From positions 1 through 32,865 of the forward strand of contig JACPHJ010000057.1 of NCBI GenBank assembly GCA_016188675.1: DNA of 32,865 bases, written 5' to 3'. The notes under the pieces were generated by a model, which saw only the letters and a list, made by a program, of their open reading frames with translations, was not told the origin of the DNA and made no database searches. Position 1 is the stretch's first letter; each line of letters starts with the position of its first letter. Shown here in pieces: positions 31,955-32,865 of this stretch. Source of the stretch: Planctomycetota bacterium. GTDB lineage: Bacteria > Planctomycetota > Brocadiia > Brocadiales > Brocadiaceae. A program made the position numbers and the translations under genes.

Positions 31955-32865
31955 TTATGGCTTCGATAACGTTTCAAACAGGGATTTTAGCCTTGCCCTA
32001 ACTTCTTCGGGCGGGGTCAGGAAAGTCTCGCCGCTTTTCCTTAATTTTATCTCAAGTTCTTTTGTTTCTGTGAATTTCTTGCCGATAATGATTTTTATGG
32101 GAATTCCAATCAGGTCGGCATCCTTGAATTTAACGCCGGGTCGTTGGTCTCTATCGTCCAGCAATACGTCAATGCCTTCGTTATTGATGAGGTCGTCATA
32201 GATGGAATTTGCCATTTTCATGCTGTTCGTGTCGTTGACGTTGACGGGAATTATAATGACCTGATACGGCGTCAAGGAAAGCGGCCATATAATGCCATTC
32301 TCATCATGTGATCTTTCAATAAGGGATGCGATGATACGGTTGACTCCAATTCCATAACACCCCATGATTGCGGATTTTTCTTTGCCGTTGGCGTCCAGAA
32401 ACCGGGCCTTAAGGGCGTCACTGTATTTCGTACCCAGCTTGAAGACGTGTCCAATTTCGATGCCTTGTGAGACGTCAAGTTCATGGTTACATTTGGGGCA
32501 TTTGTCTCCCCTGGTTACGTAACGGATATTGGCAATCTGGTCAATCTTGAAATCTCTTTCCGTGTTTACATTTAATAAATGGGTATCCGATTTATTGGCG
32601 CCGGTAACAAAATTACTAAGTATGGATACGGCCTGATCGGCAATGATTTTTATCTTCAGTCCGACAGGTCCGGCAAATCCCACATGCGCACCTGTGACGT
32701 GTTCTATAGTATTATGGTCTGCAAGGGCAACGGTTTCCTGTCCAAGAACCTTGGTTAGCTTGGTCTCGTTGACCTCGTGGTCACCGCGGAGGAGAACGGC
32801 TACGGGTTGTCCTCCCGATATATAAATCATCGTTTTTACCATCTGGCGTGGGTCTACCTTCAAAA
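31955..32865 (-). CDS. proS: Prolyl-tRNA synthetase, C-terminal part, 5' end beyond the window
   Basis: The enzyme charges tRNA-Pro. The visible 303 or so residues start within the YbaK-like editing insertion (QMVKTMIYISGGQPVAVLLR, then ALADHNTIEHVTGAHVGFAG). They continue through the catalytic core with CPKC, the class II motif 3 region GCYGIGVNRIIASLIE, and the anticodon-binding domain (VIIIPVNVND ... LLDDRDQRPGVKFKDADLIG). This is the bacterial long form with an editing domain that clears mischarged alanine. The frame is open to the right edge, so roughly the first half of the usual 570 residues is outside the window. It heads the minus-strand proS-DUF4416-ndk group. Confidence 0.96.
   Translation of the reverse strand, partial: LKVDPRQMVKTMIYISGGQPVAVLLRGDHEVNETKLTKVLGQETVALADHNTIEHVTGAHVGFAGPVGLKIKIIADQAVSILSNFVTGANKSDTHLLNVNTERDFKIDQIANIRYVTRGDKCPKCNHELDVSQGIEIGHVFKLGTKYSDALKARFLDANGKEKSAIMGCYGIGVNRIIASLIERSHDENGIIWPLSLTPYQVIIIPVNVNDTNSMKMANSIYDDLINNEGIDVLLDDRDQRPGVKFKDADLIGIPIKIIIGKKFTETKELEIKLRKSGETFLTPPEEVRARLKSLFETLSKP

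Overview
The window looks like a chromosomal segment of a Gram-negative-type bacterium. An anammox-group planctomycete (Brocadia/Kuenenia-like) is my best guess, from the mix of GH57 branching enzyme with DUF4912, DUF4416, large multi-PAS/GAF sensors, an NMD3-like zinc-ribbon protein and many dispersed palindromic repeats. No anammox marker gene is present, so this is inference; Desulfobacterota or Nitrospirota are alternatives.

Layout. (1) 1-3.5 kb, minus strand: the first codons of glyQ at the left edge, then nadE and pncB (NAD salvage), with a 22-bp-TIR MITE-like element abutting the nadE stop. (2) 3.8-4.5 kb: a stand-alone CoaB-type gene. (3) 4.7-8.5 kb, minus: a three-gene signalling operon of periplasmic binding protein, histidine kinase and response-regulator/adenylate cyclase, which reads as a sensory pathway ending in cAMP. 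(4) 8.6-11.5 kb: a lipoprotein amidase behind a clear sigma70 promoter, a rhomboid protease and a flippase-like membrane protein. (5) 11.7-14.6 kb: uvrA.

(6) 14.7-18.9 kb is the accessory islet and the most interesting part. It holds a truncated GxxExxY gene, a DUF433/DUF5615 toxin-antitoxin-type pair, a tightly coupled metallo-beta-lactamase-fold hydrolase plus four-helix membrane protein of unknown role, and an MNT/HEPN pair with a third 54-residue gene. Three related stem-loop elements separate these units. Two of them are exactly 63 bp, with conserved ends, a conserved middle and different but self-complementary stems, which resembles integron attC sites. No integrase is in the window. 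The islet is visibly AT-richer than the housekeeping genes.

(7) 19-24.5 kb: stress genes (UspA, an NMD3-like protein, Hsp20), the GH57/DUF4912 operon and a tandem-Usp gene with its own promoter. (8) 24.8-30.8 kb: an apparent shikimate kinase fragment, then two very large sensors in tandem, one a REC-GAF-PAS-PAS-GGDEF-EAL protein and one a PAS/GAF histidine kinase that carries what look like deletion scars of a PAS and a REC domain. (9) 30.9-32.9 kb, minus: ndk, a DUF4416 gene and the 3' part of proS, which runs off the right edge.

Short palindromic repeats of at least four families sit between most genes. Gene starts were adjusted where a Shine-Dalgarno sequence or family length favoured an internal start.
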